DNA of 64,000 bases. Origin: Motacilla alba alba. Lineage: Eukaryota > Chordata > Aves > Passeriformes > Motacillidae. Positions 10,649-22,200 of this stretch are shown here, piece by piece. Under the pieces are notes generated by a model, which was given only the letters and a program-made list of their open reading frames with translations, had not been told where the DNA came from and searched no databases. Position 1 is the first letter of the stretch; every line of letters begins with the position of its first letter. The stretch lies in NCBI RefSeq assembly GCF_015832195.1, contig NC_052046.1, positions 34,996,911 through 35,060,910 of the forward strand, given 5' to 3'. The position numbers and the translations under genes were made by a program.

Positions 10649-13424
10649 GTAAGTTTAGGTTTCATTCACACATTTACTTTGTGTGTGACTAACATGTTCA
10701 GTCCAAAACTGGCTGAAACTCTAAAATGGGCTTTGTTCCATGGCTTGCTGAAGCAAGTAATAGATCAGAATAAAACAGCTTTAAGCCAAGATACTGAAAA
10801 ATGAATAAAGGATATGATTATTAATATTGCAAAAAGATTAGGTAATGTTATAACTTTGTAATACAAGAACCTGCCAATTCTCCTCTTTTCTGAAATTAAG
10901 TTACCAGAACATTTTTATCTCTCTGCCCTTCCTCTTCTTCTAAAAGATTTAGTCTAAATCTTTTTTAGCCTTCAAAATATTGTATATATTGACACAAATA
11001 GCAGTAGAAATACTTAACGGGTAATTAATGTTAGTTTGCTTCGTTTAACAGCTAGGGCTTTCTATCTTACCAAAGTGCTGAGACTACAATATTGCAAGTT
11101 ACCGAACTGTTGAAGAGAAAGAACAACCCTGTTTTACACCTCATTAACAAGCTCTGATTTGATCCTTGGGCAGTTCATTTGACACAGTTACCATCAATAA
11201 GCTTCCAATTATTTAAGTTTTGTGTTACATTTTTAAAATATTTAATTATTAAAAAAACCATTGCTGGATTCAACAGAAGAAAGAAAAAAAACCATGTGTT
11301 GAGCCTTGACAGTGAAATACCAAATGATCTTTCTCATTTTGAAACACAGCTGTGTTTCAAAAGTAAAGTCTTTACTTAAGAAAGTACTCTATTGACAGAA
11401 TACTGACTGATCATTTCTTTTTGCAAAAACTGCTCCACACAGCAAGGCTGTCAAAAACAAAGCCAAGCAAATGGAACAGTAACAGCTTTGAGAAAGTAAT
11501 TTAAACCCATCTTGACTATATTAGTTTCAAGATCTTACCACTGAGCTTTCATAGCTTCATAAATTCCTGAACAGACCCCAAAAGAGCACAAGAACAACAC
11601 AATTCGTTAAACTCCAAACTAGTTTTCTGCTGGAGAGATGCAAGTGTATGCCCACATGGATGTCACAGAATGGTGAAGATCTTAACAACAGACAGGAAAG
11701 CATATCATATTAAGAAGAAAACCTAGGTTCTTGCAAATAAATAGTCTTGGGTTTCTTGGTGTTTAAAAAAAAAAAAATCTTTGCTGTTTCCCTTCTGCCT
11801 CACCTGCATGTTTTACTTTTCATAGCATGACTATTTTTACACACAGTTACAACACATGGCTGGAGTTTTAACCTCTGAAATCACAGCAGTTAGCATGATC
11901 ATCTCTGCTTCTACTGAAATACTCAGGTTCAGTTTTAAATAGGTATTCCTTCAGCCCAGAAGCTTGGCACTGTACTCTTTGCAGTCTTCCAGGTCTGACA
12001 ATTAATATAATTTAGTAGTGAGCTAGTTCCATTAAATTGTTGTCATTAAACGATCTGCGTGCTGAACACAGCAACTCCTGTGAACTACTGGGTACAGCCC
12101 AGAGAGAACCCTTCTCAAACAGCGTTTTTAGTGAAGTATTTAGTCCCTTACTCTTCAAAACGGTTATATTTTCATTAAATACTGTGAAGAAATAGGTAGA
12201 AGCTGTAAGGTAGTGCCTTCCCCTATTTCTGTAAGGTAGTGCCCTGCACTTTTCCTGAGGGAAGCAAGCAGCGAAGCATGCTACAGGAGGACCAGAGTTC
12301 ATTTTCTGGGCTATTGGCAGGGTTGTTGCTTACTGCACGTTGCAACAAAAGTTGCAGACCTTTGCCTGGTTGGTCTGTCACTACCATTTTCACTACCGGG
12401 CTGAAGCTGGTAGGGGGCAGAGCTGTCCATGGTGGGCAAGATGGATAATAGTGGGTGCCCTTCCAGAGTGTCTATGGAGCAGATGCCTGGAATGAATTAT
12501 GAGAGAAAGATTAGGCAAGAGTATATGGGAAGCTCTTCTGCAACTGTACCAGTGGGGCCCTGCCTGTGTCCTGGCCATGACATGGATGACCAGCAGCTAT
12601 GGGGCACTGCTGGACTGGGGCTAGGAAGGTTGTGGGTTTTTGCAGACAAGCAGCTGAGGTTTAGATGTGTCTTCTTTCTGCTTGACCTGATGGCAGACCA
12701 TAATGCCGCAAACAGAAATCTGTAAATGCCAAGGAACATGTATTTCTATTTGGAGTGCCATGAAAAGCAAGAAAAATGGAATAAGAAAGAGGAAGTTGGA
12801 AATAGGATACCTGTTGAAACGTAAAACCTACAGCTGAAATTAATATACTGCTCAAAGTGAGTTATGGGATTGCTGCAGGTGGTAGAAATACAGATGTATT
12901 TATTTGTACTGTAGGAAGAGAGGAAGCTCTCTGTTAGGGTGTATTTCAATGAAGACAAATATAAATTTGCTGCTATAAAGGCAAAACATTTTGAAATCTC
13001 AGTGAGGAAAAAAAGAAAAAAGTACTTAGAAGGTCAAAACTGACTATCTGAATAGTGCATGCCAAAAAATGTCCGGTCTTAAGCACCCACAGTAGCAGTC
13101 AGTTAAAAACTGTTGCTTTACAGCAGAAGCTATTTGCTTCAACTTCACTGTGTTTGGCCATCCATTTGGATGAGACATGGGGTTTTAGGGATGTCGCCCT
13201 TCCAGTGACCTTAGAAGGAGTCACGTAAACAAAGCTTGTGGCCCCAAACAGCTCTTGCTGAGGAGCACCTGAAATGAAATCCTACCATAACCAGAGCCAG
13301 CTGTTCCAAACTGTGATTCAAGGGACCCAGCCAAAGATCAGGAACACCCAATAGCAGGTCTCTAAGTGCAGCAGGAACTCCTGTGTAGCAACAAGGGCTA
13401 GCAGCCGTACCTATTGACTCAAAC
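10649..13424. other. Single-copy interval, no gene recognised
   Basis: AT-rich, with no element recognised. It holds the palindrome pair at 11337-11377. Open frames between 12012 and 12958 are short, overlap on both strands and show no motif. Confidence 0.55.
11337..11377. repeat. 26-bp perfect palindrome plus adjoining hairpin
   Basis: TTTTGAAACACAG (11337-11349) is followed with no spacer by its exact reverse complement (11350-11362). Overlapping it by two bases is AAGTAAAG-T-CTTTACTT (11361-11377), a second inverted repeat with a one-base loop. Confidence 0.9.
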
Positions 13425-13645
13425 ACCCATTCCCAAAAAACTCCCACCGTCCAAACCACAACATGAACTCAACCCAACTCAACCAAAGCAAAGCAAAACA
13501 AAGCAAAGCAAAGCAAAGCAAAGCAAAGCACAACACGAACCCAACCCAACCAAACCAAACGAAAACAAAATAAACCAAACCCAACGAAACCCCCAAGCAA
13601 CAAACGCCGTCCAAAACATAAACAAGCAAACCAAACAAAATAAAT
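13425..13645 (+). repeat. A/C-rich low-complexity tract with (AAAGC)n
   Basis: About 220 bases almost free of T on the plus strand. It includes a pentamer array (AAAGC) at 13484-13531 with one irregular unit, followed by CCAAA/CCCAA-type strings. The frame open on the minus strand here (13638-13411, rich in L, F, W and V) is a product of the biased composition. The tract abuts the CpG-rich segment on its right. Confidence 0.85.
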
Positions 13646-13975
13646 GAGCGGACCTCAAAGCGGCCGGGCCCGGCGCGCTGTGGCGCGGCGCTGCCGGCAG
13701 AGGGCAGCAGTGCCCCGAGCCGGCGCCGGCGGGCCCGCGGAGCTCCGCGGCTGCGGCGGCAACGCGGAGCCGGGATCAGCTTCAGGGCTGGGAACGCGGA
13801 GCGCTCCCGCGGGCTGCTCTGTCACCGCGAAATAGGTGCCTTCACTTCCCAGGGATACGGCCGGGGCACCCCAGCGGCTGAGCCCGCAGAGCAGCTGCAG
13901 GGTGCTAGCGAGCGGCAGCAGAGGCGCTGGCTTGCCAAGTTTCACCTGTGTGCTCACTGACTGCCGTGGCCGGGT
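13646..13975. promoter_or_regulatory. CpG-rich segment 1, possible promoter
   Basis: An abrupt change from an A/C tract to dense CpG sequence (many GCGG, CCGG, GCGC and CGCGG strings), unlike the AT-rich surroundings. There is no TATA box in a sensible place. Its position upstream of a good splice donor (14161/14162) suggests a CpG-island promoter firing rightwards. Direction and start site cannot be fixed from sequence. Confidence 0.5.
13694..13707 (+). promoter_or_regulatory. CTCF-like motif, forward
   Basis: CCGGCAGAGGGCAG matches 13 of 14 positions of the CTCF core CCASYAGRKGGCRS (third base G instead of A). It lies inside the CpG-rich segment. A motif match alone does not show occupancy. 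Confidence 0.4.
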
Positions 13976-14161
13976 GCCTGGGGAGATCCCCAGCCCTGTA
14001 GGAAGCACCTGGGAGTCCTGCAGCCCCTCGAAGAGCTGAGAAATAGAGGAGGAATGCTTTGGCAGTAGGTTCCCAGAGCAGAAGACAGCTAAGGCCAAGT
14101 AGATTGCCAAAGAGCTGCCGAGTCGTTGCTTAGCCGGGTTCCCCATGCAGAAGTGGGAAAG
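13976..14161 (+). other. Candidate first-exon 3' part ending in a splice donor
   Basis: Downstream of the CpG-rich segment the sequence reaches ATGCAGAAGTGGGAAAG followed by GTGAGT, so a strong donor starts at 14162. The ATG at 14145 opens a frame (MQKWE, then AG) that would continue into the exon-like segment at 15569-15660. An in-frame TAG sits upstream at 14100-14102. The exon's 5' end is unknown; the coordinate given is only the edge of the CpG-dense part. Confidence 0.3.
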
Positions 14162-15568
14162 GTGAGTCTATGATCTGTGTCGCTGGCAGAGCTGGGCACT
14201 GTCGTGGTCTGGCCATCTGTGGGCCATCTAGGTGAGACAGTAGGTGCAGGATTACCCACCTGTGCACCGTGTCTGCTTTTGTTGCACTGGTGCTAGGACA
14301 ACTGCGGCAAAGTGCAAGAACAAATTGTAGGATGCGTGCACTAGGTATGCATTAGGTACTAGGCAGAATATATACATTAGGCATACGTCTTACAGTGGTA
14401 AAAATCTGCTGTGCCCTACTAGTTGACATAAATAAGAGAATTCAAAGGCTGGCCAACAGGCAAAAACCTAAGACAGATGTAGTGAAGTAAAATTGAGGAA
14501 AAAGTGTATGTGTTCATTGGTAGTGCTGAGAATCAGGCCTATGTACACAAAAAGACATTTTTATCTGCTTGGTTAATGCATTTATCAAATATGTTTCTGA
14601 CTTACAGTTCTGTTCTCTTTAGAAATTCCAGAAGCACTCAGCTTCGCAGGAACAACTAAAATGGAGCTCTGTACTGGGCACTAGGTCTGTTTTCTTGACT
14701 GCTGGATCAGCAGGTGGTCAGGGGTTGCTTGTGTGAGATCATGTGCTAACCAAAAAGATTACACACCTTTTCACTTCCCGAAAGAGTGCCAAGTTCCAGG
14801 CTTGCTTTTGAAACACCATTTCTTTTTTTCACTCAGGATTAAATTTGAATAGATTCCAACTACCTTCCCTTTTACATCCTTCCCACACTTGTAGTTGAGT
14901 GGCAGTGTCCTGTTCAGAGTGCCTAGGCAACACCTACACACTGCTGTTGCTCACCTGGCCCTGTGCAGGGGAACAATATGGTCTGTGGGCAGGAAGTCGC
15001 CCCAGGTGAGGTGAAGCAGAGCCTTCCTCTGGCTGAGCTCTAGTTGTCTCAGCTGGAGGCTGTTCTTGGCATATGTTCACTACATTCCCAGAAGGACATA
15101 CAGCTTGTTCTAATACTGAACACTCAATTTGCAGGCACTCTGCGCCTGAGACTATAAATTATTTTAAAACCAAGGGACTTGGAGAAGATCACACTACTAT
15201 TTCTTAATCTGGTAATGATTCTCTTTCCACAGGTGGGAAGAGGACGCAATGCCCATTTACACAACCGGCTTTTTAGTCTAGAGGACATTTAAAAAAATTA
15301 GTTGTTGTTGGGGGTTAGGTTTCTTTCCTTTTGTCCTTTTTACATATAGAAATTTTTCTCATAAACTGCTAGGAAACTCTTAACAACCGAGTACTTAAGA
15401 AAAACAAAAGAAGTGGCCAAACTCAAAGGAGGAGAGTATCTGGTTGCACTTTTCTTATCTGGGAGTTTCCCTCTGAGGGGCAGAGATACTGCGGGAATTG
15501 GGCAGGTAAAGGATAGGCTGGGACAGCTGCTGGCTGTCTGTCTCTCTCTGTTTCTCCCTCTCTCTCAG
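14162..15568. other. Probable intron or spacer, no gene seen
   Basis: Ordinary mixed-composition sequence between the candidate donor and acceptor. Before 15569 it ends in a long pyrimidine run (tgtctctctctgtttctccctc and following, about 15537-15565), as expected of a strong 3' splice site. Confidence 0.4.
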
Positions 15569-15660
15569 CTTTGGAGGAGGACTGTCAGAGTTGCTGCTTG
15601 GTGAAGGGAATTCGCTGCTGCCGCCAGACCCCAGCCCAGAGCTGCTTCTTCTGCCGTAGG
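15569..15660 (+). other. Candidate exon (92 bp)
   Basis: Bounded by a very good acceptor (long pyrimidine tract plus CAG at 15566-15568) and a donor, AGG|GTGAGC, at 15661. The frame entered from the 14145 ATG stays open (FGGGLSELLLGEGNS, later PELLLLP) and meets TAG at the exon's last full codon. A second frame is open throughout and cysteine-rich (LEEDCQSCCLVKG). Either a noncoding 5' exon or a tiny coding exon would fit. No family is recognised. Confidence 0.35.
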
Positions 15661-15734
15661 GTGAGCCTCTGCTCGTGAGAGCAGCCACTGGACTGGGACC
15701 TGATTAACACCGACCTCACTAAAAGAGGGACCTG

Positions 15735-16150
15735 TCCCCATCTGCTCGGGTGCCCGGGATCCTGAGCTCGCCTCTCCCTGCCCTGCTGGGAGCCAGGCTG
15801 CCGCTGCCCCATCCCCGCCGCTTCTTTGGCACTGCTCCGAGCTTTCACTGCACCCCTTGTCTACCGATACGTCCTGCCGTCCCAGCCTGGTGCTCCCGAG
15901 AGTCCTGCTGGGGCACCGGGACCGGCTGCCCCAGGGCTGTGAAGCGCAGCCTCTCCTCCGTCCCTTCCCGTCTGGGCCCAGCCGCCATTGCCGCGTGCTG
16001 CCCGGGCCCGCGCCACAGCGCCCCCTGCAGGCGCGGGGGAGTCACCGCACCTGCCCCGCCCGCCGCGAGCAGCAGCGCCCCTGCCGGCCGCGCCCGGAAC
16101 TGCAGCAGAGGGGAGAGCGCCGTGGCCGGGAAGGCGGGGAGCGAGTTCCT
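15735..16150. promoter_or_regulatory. CpG-rich segment 2, possible promoter
   Basis: Second GC- and CpG-dense block. It holds GC-box-like CCCCGCCC (16054-16061) and GGCGGGG near 16133-16139. A YY1-like GCCGCCATT lies at 15981-15989; the YY1 core is on the minus strand. Just beyond it, CCCTG|GTAAGG gives a donor at 16211, so a first exon ending at 16210 on the plus strand is possible. The YY1-like orientation would instead favour leftward transcription. Direction is unresolved. Confidence 0.5.
16018..16031 (-). promoter_or_regulatory. CTCF-like motif, reverse
   Basis: GCGCCCCCTGCAGG on the plus strand. Read on the minus strand it is CCTGCAGGGGGCGC, 13 of 14 positions of the CTCF core. With the forward motif at 13694 it forms a convergent pair 2.3 kb apart. 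Confidence 0.45.
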
Positions 16151-16210
16151 GGTTCTGTTTGGTGCCGGTGCCAAAGTTGGTGATGTTTGTTTGCTTTATT
16201 ACACACCCTG

Positions 16211-19200
16211 GTAAGGAACTGCTAGTCCTATTGTCATACCTTTGCCTGAGAACCCCTTAATTTCAAAATTACTATAATTCGCAGGGAAGGGGGTTACATT
16301 CTCCATTCCAAGGGGGCTCCTGCCTTCCTTAGCAGACACCTGTCTTTCAAACCAAGACAGTTGTCCAGATGGGGCTCTAGCCATCTAAAGCAGTTTCTTG
16401 GGTATCTGAATATCTGGATCTCCTACTAAGCAATGCAACTATTCAGCTTTGGAAAGGCTCTCTACTGACAAGTATATCAGAAAAAATATCTTTGACTTTT
16501 TTTGCATTTTTTATGCAACACATAGGAGATAATTTTTCTAATGATCAGCTCAGTAAATAATTCCTTCATAATAAAAAGCCAAATACCAGAATAATTGATG
16601 CAGAAGGATCTCAGCCATGGTGTGAGTAGTCCACTGATGATTATGTCCTGTCATAGAGTCACCTAACATGTCCTTACCCATTCCCCACATGGGAGTTTCC
16701 ACAGATTCCCAAGATGGTACTGGTAGTGTCCCCCTCTCCTGTAGCTGCATAGCTTGCCTGATTGAATTTTTGTATGATGGAGCTCAACAAATCACCCTCT
16801 TTCCTAGGCAGAAGTTTCTCAAAGTTTTAAATATCCTTATTACACTACTTCCTTTTTTATCCTTTCTTTTTAAGTACAAACTTTCTGCTAAATTCTTTAA
16901 TCTGGCTCCAAAAGTCATGCTTTCTAGCTTGCTGATTGCTTTCTCCACCCTCACCATGCTTCTAGTTCCTCTCAAGCGGCTCCTGTTTTTATGGAAAGAC
17001 AGGTCCAAAACTGAGTACAGAGTCAGGGAGAGCAGGCAAATGCTTCACATCTCATATTTTGCAAGCATGCCATGTAGAGTCTGAATTACATATATCTGTT
17101 TTCTCACTCTGTTAATAGCTTCTTGCCTTTCTCAAAGAGGAAAAAAAATTAATTTAAGAAGGACCCTCCTTCTCTAGGGTAGTCCAGAAACCTTCTCTCT
17201 AATTAAACATGAAAGTTGTAAAACTATTGTTTTTGAAGATGTCAACCAGAAGACTGTTCACCTGGCATTACTAAGCTAGTTTAACAACATCTAGGGCTTG
17301 ATATCTGCTGGTTTTATAAACTGTGTGCTCAAAGATGGCCCTGGGAGAGGAATGAATTGTTTTGGCATGTTCAGCTACTGCGGTGTCCCTGAGTATTTCC
17401 TGGCTCATAGTTCCAAGAGATCCAGCATCCTGATTCTCTCTTTCTTGTGTGTTTTATCTGCTGTTTGCGTCTTTGTGCTTTTTTTTCATGGCTTATTACC
17501 TCAGCCTCATTTAGTAGCATCAGGAGTTTATTCTACAATTAGTCCAAAAATTGTAATAATTTTCTTCTCTCTGACCCATGGACACTGATTTCTCTGAATC
17601 ATGTGCACCCTGCTTAAGGGCACAGTGCTATGCTTATGCCATCAGTGCTGTGTCATAAGTAAATGAAGAAAGGATCTGCTTCAGGCCTAGGTTTCTAAGT
17701 CACATTTTCTGTAAAGAGCAGTGATGTAATTCTGTATTACAGTTTTAAGCAGCAAAGCTGATTTAAGATGCTTCTGACCACACTGCCACCAGCTGCCTGA
17801 CTGCTTTTTTCACACCTCCAGCAGATATTTTTTAAAAGGGCAGTGACTGATACGCATGGGTGAGAATGAGCAACATGCCATGGGAAAGGGTGAACATCTT
17901 TGGCAATTAAACCACATTATGAAAATGCAATAATGAGCTAGATACTCTGTAACCAAGAACCGGAAGAGGCATACAGTGATTTCTTTTTAATTTTTTTCAC
18001 TGTATAATTTATTTTTATTCAGATCTCTTCTGGTTTTCTTTGATGATAAACAACACTGTCAGGTTGGCGGAATTCTCTCTGTTACTATGCTGTAATTTAA
18101 CTAGATATGCAGTTTTCTGATAGTCACACTAGGAAGCCTCCTGGGAGTCTGAACACTAGTGATCAGTACTGACTTCCAGAGTAGAGTCCCCTCTAAAGTC
18201 TGGAAGCCTTATTTTATTAAAAATAGGTATTTCTATATTGCTCAATTTTTATATTGACAGGGAATAATTTTATTACCAAAACTGATTTGATAGGTGCTTT
18301 GAAAGTTTCCTCTGGCAGTGATTTTTAGCAATGCGTTACTTACTCTTTTGTTCTGCTGATGCCAGCCCATAAAACAGTGGAAGGCTTGGTTGCAGTTTTG
18401 TGCCTGCCTCTGAATCAGGGTGCAGCAGAGGATTGCCTCCACAGATGGCTGAGTAGTTATTTTGTGTTGGGAAGCACAACTAAAATAAGCCCGATAGGAT
18501 AGCAAGAGAGCAAACAAGCCTCTGCAAGCTTCTCCATAAGGAATCCTGCCTGTCCATGGACATACTGGTAAAGTGTGGCAGTTGCTTCCTGGGAGCAGCT
18601 GTAGTGGAGTGGCTGTGTGAGTCCTGGCTGGTCAAGTGTGGCTTCAGGAGGCCACCCTGTCAGGAAGCACAAGGCAGTGACAGTCATGTAGAAGGGCTCT
18701 AGGGAACCTGGCAGTGATAGTCAATGTCGTACAGCAGAGATTTTTCACTTTTCATGGAGAGGGAGGTTCGTTTAGTGTGCGTGTATGTGATGGAGGGGTA
18801 AACAACAGAAAAATCCAGTCAACTTGACCTCTAACATCCCAGTCTGACTTTGCATACAAATGTGGGGTTTGTTTTTCAGGGCAGTTCTGAGATCCACATA
18901 TTTTTACATGCATGAATCACACAAATGGGACCTTGCAGCCAGAAAACAGCAGGAAACAACAAAATGCTGCTCAGGTTCCACATTAGCTAACACATTGCAG
19001 AGGTTGTACATAAATGCAGATGTTTAATATACACTTTTGTGTGAGGGCAAGAACATATCATTTAATACATCTCATTCTATGAGATATAGTTTTTCTTGGA
19101 TGTTTATAAAGATACCTTCATAATGGTCCTTTAAAAATAAATCTCTCCGTTAGCAATTAGAGCTGTTTGTTATCATTCACTTACCTTTGGAAAATTCTAA

Positions 19201-22200
19201 TTCCAGACTGAGAGGCAAAGGAAACTTAAAAAAAATTACATTATTTCTCTGCTTTGGGATTTGATATTATCTCATTTACTGCTCTGTGAAGGTAGCTGGT
19301 AAGAGAAATAAAGATGGATATATTCTTAAAAGTTCTTGTATTGTGGAACTTTGGTCTTTGCTTGAATTGCAGTTAAGTGTTTTAGCATCAGTTAGGGTTG
19401 TTTCCACAGAAAAATGATTTCATGAAGCTGTTGCGTTTTTTGAAGGACTAACACATAACTGATTCCAATCAGTTTCTTAATGAGTATATTCACAGTCCAA
19501 ATACAAGATGATGTATTTCAGGTTACACAAATACTAATTTGTAATCCCATGATCAAGTACCTGTGTGCTAGGCAGCTGCCTAGTTGTGCTCAGAAATAGA
19601 TTGCTTCAGTGCTTTTCAATCACTGTATCTTACCCACTTAGTGTTTTGCTGATGAACTTAGCAAGGCCTTTTTAGTTAGGCCTTTTTAATAAAAGTATGG
19701 ATAAAGCAAGATGCAGGGGATGGGGACACTTGCTTTGCTAAGCTGTCTTTTAAGTATTTAGTGTCCTGGGATGATTTTTCTTAGTAAAAAACTGTTCTGG
19801 AGGCTGAAGTGCTTCTTCATCTTGCTATACTTCCAGCTTGGATAATAACTATATAAGGTTCTCTGTCTGTCATGGCCCTAACTAATGTCATGGCCTTCTT
19901 CTTGAGGAGTGATGGAAAAAATTGCTGTACTTTCATGAGCAGGCTTGTTCCTTTATTTCCCCACCTTGTAGGGTCCTGTGATATCATTCCACAGTAAGGT
20001 TCCCCTGGCAGTGGAAGTGACATAAACTCTTTCTTTCTTGTTGCTAGTAGCTGTCCATGCAGTGCTTACTCAGGTCATTGTGCAGCTCCAATAGGGATGT
20101 CCTGACTTAAGACTGATCTACAGAGATTTCTGTAATATTCAGAATAGGCCTCAAATTCGGTACCTGCATTCATAATGGCCAAATTCATCTGATGATGGTA
20201 AGTCTCCAATTCACCTGAGTTTTTACTGCTAACTGTGGAGGAAATTCTGCCCTAGAAGTAGAGAGTACTGTAGTGAGGAAGGGAAGTGCTCCCTATTGCT
20301 CTTGATATAGTCCAGGAGTTCCAGGGAGCTCAGGGCTCAGGTCCAGCAGCAGGCCTGTCAGCCAGAAGGGGTTAGTTAAGGGGTGAGACCAAAGGATTGG
20401 CTTGACGCTCCTGTTAGAAGAGGCAGAGTTCACCAGTGCGCACAGATGAGTCACCCTCTCCATTTGAGTGAAGACACCCTAATTTGTTTACTTTGACTAC
20501 TCTCTGGAAAATAATTTGACCACACAAAGTGTCCTTGGGGCAATGGCAGTTTTGTAAGCTGGGTATTTGTGCTGTGACACTGAGAAGTACTGTTTTCTTT
20601 GATGGTTAAAAGAAAATTCCATGAGATTTAAAGGGTTCTGTCTATTAACAGCAACAGTTAACTTGTCCCTGTTTTGTTGATGACTGCACCTCTGCATGGC
20701 AGATCTTCAGCCTGGGTGCTGGTGTTCTTTTTAGATTTGTCAGTACTCCTGGGGCTCTTTTCTAAATGCAGAAAAAAATGAGGTTCTTCTCTTACTCCTT
20801 GTTCTGCCTAATGTGAAATTCCCTGCTCATGTCTCCTATTTCTGAATTTAGGGACTTGGTTAATCCATTATCAGCAAATGTAATTTCCCTCAAACAATCT
20901 TGTCAAAATTCAACTGGCACCACAAGCATGTCTGTCTGAACAGCCAACCTGACCAAATTCAATACTTTTGCTCTTTAGTTTTCTTTCTGGCACAGTCTGA
21001 GTATGTGAAATTCATTATCCTGGCAGTCCATATACATTTCCTTGATGTTTGAGAATGTAGGAATGATTATTAACTAAGGAAGGAGAAGTCCTCCTGCAGC
21101 TGGGATCACAGCCATTAAGTTAGCAGGCAGAACCAATCACTAGTGTTTTACCTTTCAGGTCTCCCTATATTGTTAGGATTGTTCTTAAAGATTGATGGAA
21201 GGTGGAAATAGATATTTTTCAAGGCCCAGTCCTACTGTACACATGTCCACTGTCCTACAAACTAGATGAACAGCATAGTGGCCTATTAGATAAACTAAAA
21301 AGAAGTTAAAAAGCAATGTTCAGCCATTCAGACCACTTGAAGAGAGAACCTCCGCAGTCTGAAAGTTTGCCTGTACCATGATGTTTAAATAGATGTTTAG
21401 TGCATTGTAGTCAATACTGTCCATGTCTTTAAACAGAGATTGAAAACTAAATAAAAATAAAACCATTGAACCAGCTGCTGTCGGCAAAGGGTGCCATTGA
21501 CAAAGATGCTGGAGCATGAAGGAGAAAGTGCTGAGCAGGCAGCAAGCAATGATTTACCATGAAAAATACATTTATTTGCACTTACCACAAACTGACAAAA
21601 TAAACATGAAGTTTGGGCCTTAAAGGCCTCAGCAGAGAGTTTCGGCTTTGACTTCACTGTGATTGAAATGTTCCTCACTGTTCTCCCTCTGGCCTTACTG
21701 GATGAAATGAGACATACCAGACCATGGCCTTGGGACCTTGGTGCAGGGCTTAATTCATATCTTAGCATGTTTTTGCTGGAAATGCTGCATGACTATGTGT
21801 AGTTTTGCTTTCATGTTATGTAACAAAGCGAGTTTGACTTGTGAAATGCCCTCTGAACATGTCGGTAACATGCTCAGTTTTCTGGACTGTCCTGAAAGTT
21901 AGAGATAAGTCTAACATGAGGAATCACTGCATAGGAAAATATAGCAGCTAGGCATACCTGAGTATACCTACATCCCTCACTTTCAGTCACTCTCATTTAA
22001 TGGTTGAGATTTTGAAGCCTTCTGACATGCATTTTGTCATAAGTGCTAATTATTTTAAAGGGACTAGTTGCTGCCCCAGTTTGTTTTTCCCTTCCCAATA
22101 CTCTTCCTGATACACTGATTTTTTTTACTATTAATGCTGTCATCACTAGTAAATCTGGAAAAAGGATAGTTTTGATGCCAGTGGTTGTTGAAGTATTCAT

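Noticed and set aside
13411..13638. 75-codon hydrophobic minus-strand frame and the overlapping plus-strand lysine/glutamine-rich frame
   Set aside because: Both are direct products of the A/C-rich low-complexity tract and its AAAGC array.
15750..16214. 154-codon plus-strand frame and overlapping frames in all phases
   Set aside because: CpG-rich DNA has few stop codons. Several frames are open at once on both strands and none has a motif.
16668..17084. 138-codon plus-strand frame with hydrophobic stretches
   Set aside because: T-rich sequence over a possible old LINE fragment; composition explains the hydrophobicity.
20143..20197. Exon-like 55-bp segment ending in GTAAGT
   Set aside because: Acceptor is weak and the open frame is very short; expected by chance in a window this size.
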